Of a stretch of DNA of 64,000 nucleotides, positions 63,047 to 64,000 are shown piece by piece (within the stretch, counting starts at the first letter, position 1; the number at the start of each line of letters is the position of its first letter). The position numbers and the translations under genes are program-made. Below the pieces are notes generated by a model. That model searched no databases. It had not been told where the DNA came from and worked only from the letters and a program-made list of their open reading frames with translations. The DNA is taken from the NCBI RefSeq assembly GCF_033441515.1, contig NZ_JAWQJT010000001.1:1054001-1118000 (forward strand), in the 5' to 3' direction. The DNA is from Amycolatopsis solani (lineage in GTDB: Bacteria; Actinomycetota; Actinomycetes; Mycobacteriales; Pseudonocardiaceae).

Positions 63047-63993
63047 AACAGCGCCGACACCGATTCGCCGTTGTGGATCCGGCGGATCGCCTCGGCCAGG
63101 GCCGGCGCGATCGAGAGGATCTTCAGCTTCTCGCTGCGCTCTTCTTCCGGCACCGGGACGGTGTTGGTGCAGACGATCTCCAGCACCTCCGGCCGCCCGC
63201 CGATGCGCTCGATGGCCTTCGCCGCGAACAGCCCGTGCGTGCAGGCGACGCGGATCGACCGCGGCTCCAGCTCGGCCAGCTTGTCCAGCAGCTCCAGCAC
63301 CGTGCTGCCCTTGGCGATCTCGTCGTCGAGCACGATGACGTCCCGGCCGGTGATCTCGCCGATCACCGACGAGATCTGGACGCGGTCGTCCGGGAAGCGC
63401 TCCTTCGCGCCGGCCGCGACCTGGACGCCGAGGAGCCGTGCGAAGTGCGACGCCTCTTTCGCGTTCCCCAGATCGGGCGAGACGACGGTGGTGCGCGAAA
63501 GGTCGTACTGCCGGAAGTGCTTCGCCAGCTCCTGCAGCGCGTGCAGGTGGTCGACCGGGACGCTGAAGAAGCCGTGCACCTGCGGCGAGTGCAGTGTCAT
63601 CGCCAGCACGCGGCTCGCGCCCGCGGTCACCAGCAGGTCGGCGACCAGGCGGCCGCCGATCGAGATGCGCGGTGCGTCCTTCTTGTCCGAGCGCGCGTAC
63701 GAGTAGTGCGGCATCACGGCGGTGATGCGCGACGCCGACGCACCGCGCGCCGCGTCGAGCATCAGCAGCAGCTCGACGAGGTGTTCCTGCACCGGCTTGA
63801 CCAGCGGCTGGATGATGAAGACGTCCCGCTCGCGGCAGTTCGCCTGCAACTGCACCTCGAGGCAGTCGTTCGCGAACCGCTGGATCTCGACCGGGCGCAG
63901 CGGCACGCCGAGGTGCTCGCAGATCTCTTCGGCCAGTTCGGGGTGTGCGCTGCCGCTGAAGACGGCGATTTCCCGGGAAGCCTGGGTGATCAC
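63043..63993 (-). CDS. prs: Ribose-phosphate pyrophosphokinase
   Basis: Makes PRPP from ribose 5-phosphate and ATP for nucleotide, histidine and cell-wall arabinose synthesis. At 316 residues it is full length. HYSYARSDKKDAPRISIGGR near 95-114 covers the flexible loop and ATP/ribose sites, and VIVLDDEIAKGST is the PRPP-binding loop; the standard loop has DMIDTAGT, so this is a variant. Actinomycetes often carry a second prs, and this may be the extra one. The start is GTG 63993, almost at the window edge. Confidence 0.92.
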   Translation of the reverse strand: MITQASREIAVFSGSAHPELAEEICEHLGVPLRPVEIQRFANDCLEVQLQANCRERDVFIIQPLVKPVQEHLVELLLMLDAARGASASRITAVMPHYSYARSDKKDAPRISIGGRLVADLLVTAGASRVLAMTLHSPQVHGFFSVPVDHLHALQELAKHFRQYDLSRTTVVSPDLGNAKEASHFARLLGVQVAAGAKERFPDDRVQISSVIGEITGRDVIVLDDEIAKGSTVLELLDKLAELEPRSIRVACTHGLFAAKAIERIGGRPEVLEIVCTNTVPVPEEERSEKLKILSIAPALAEAIRRIHNGESVSALF

Positions 63994-64000
63994 AGCGCGG

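Overview
The window is about 70% or more G+C, uses GTG and TTG starts freely, overlaps many genes by a few bases, and carries mycothiol chemistry (Mca), orphan-type sigma factors, XRE/TPR and MmyB-like regulators and a Streptomyces-type DnaA-box sequence. Together these point to a filamentous actinomycete of the Pseudonocardiaceae, most like Amycolatopsis. It looks like ordinary chromosome: no transposase, integrase, phage structural gene, CRISPR array or rRNA was found. There is one tRNA, tRNA-Gly(GCC).

Layout. 1-5.7 kb: the 3' part of a cytochrome P450, a 49-bp tandem repeat block, an mca-MFS exporter pair facing a TetR regulator with clear operator palindromes, then a rhodanese and a DUF4328 membrane protein. 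5.7-15.3 kb: a carbon-uptake block with two sodium:solute symporters, a DUF485 partner and a second small membrane protein, next to a LytTR response regulator; the matching LytS-type kinase lies 3 kb away, separated by a secreted GH16-CBM6 glucanase and an S49 protease operon. 15.5-23.2 kb: a base-excision glycosylase, a sigma factor fused to its own zinc-finger anti-sigma and membrane tail, the tRNA, an Imm7/DUF2716 pair, a hydrolase and a PknB-type kinase.

23.3-32 kb: a cell-surface glycan block. A 1060-residue methyltransferase-GT2-GT4 fusion and a second methyltransferase face an AlgX-like O-acetyltransferase, flanked by two paralogous membrane proteins with the same WQEELRRLD head. 32-45.3 kb: a NarL-type two-component system, an MmyB-like regulator facing an MFS exporter across two matching operators, a sigma/VOC operon, gamma-glutamyltransferase, UDP-glucose dehydrogenase, an SDR, a methyltransferase with a PadR regulator, and a TM0106-type RecB-like nuclease. 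45.3-52.7 kb: a four-gene osmoprotectant ABC importer and a YcnI-CopC-CopD copper set. 52.8-64 kb: a phosphotransferase, an XRE/TPR regulator facing two small genes, a beta-glucoside uptake and hydrolysis pair with a TetR regulator, a cluster of three perfect DnaA boxes, a decayed gene, a PLP enzyme, a sugar-lactone oxidase and a ribose-phosphate pyrophosphokinase.

The most interesting non-coding signals are a hairpin that would bury the ribosome binding site of the glucanase, a 30-bp palindrome before the fused sigma factor, the DnaA-box cluster, and several convergent gene pairs whose stop codons share a single CTAG or lie side by side in TGATCA.
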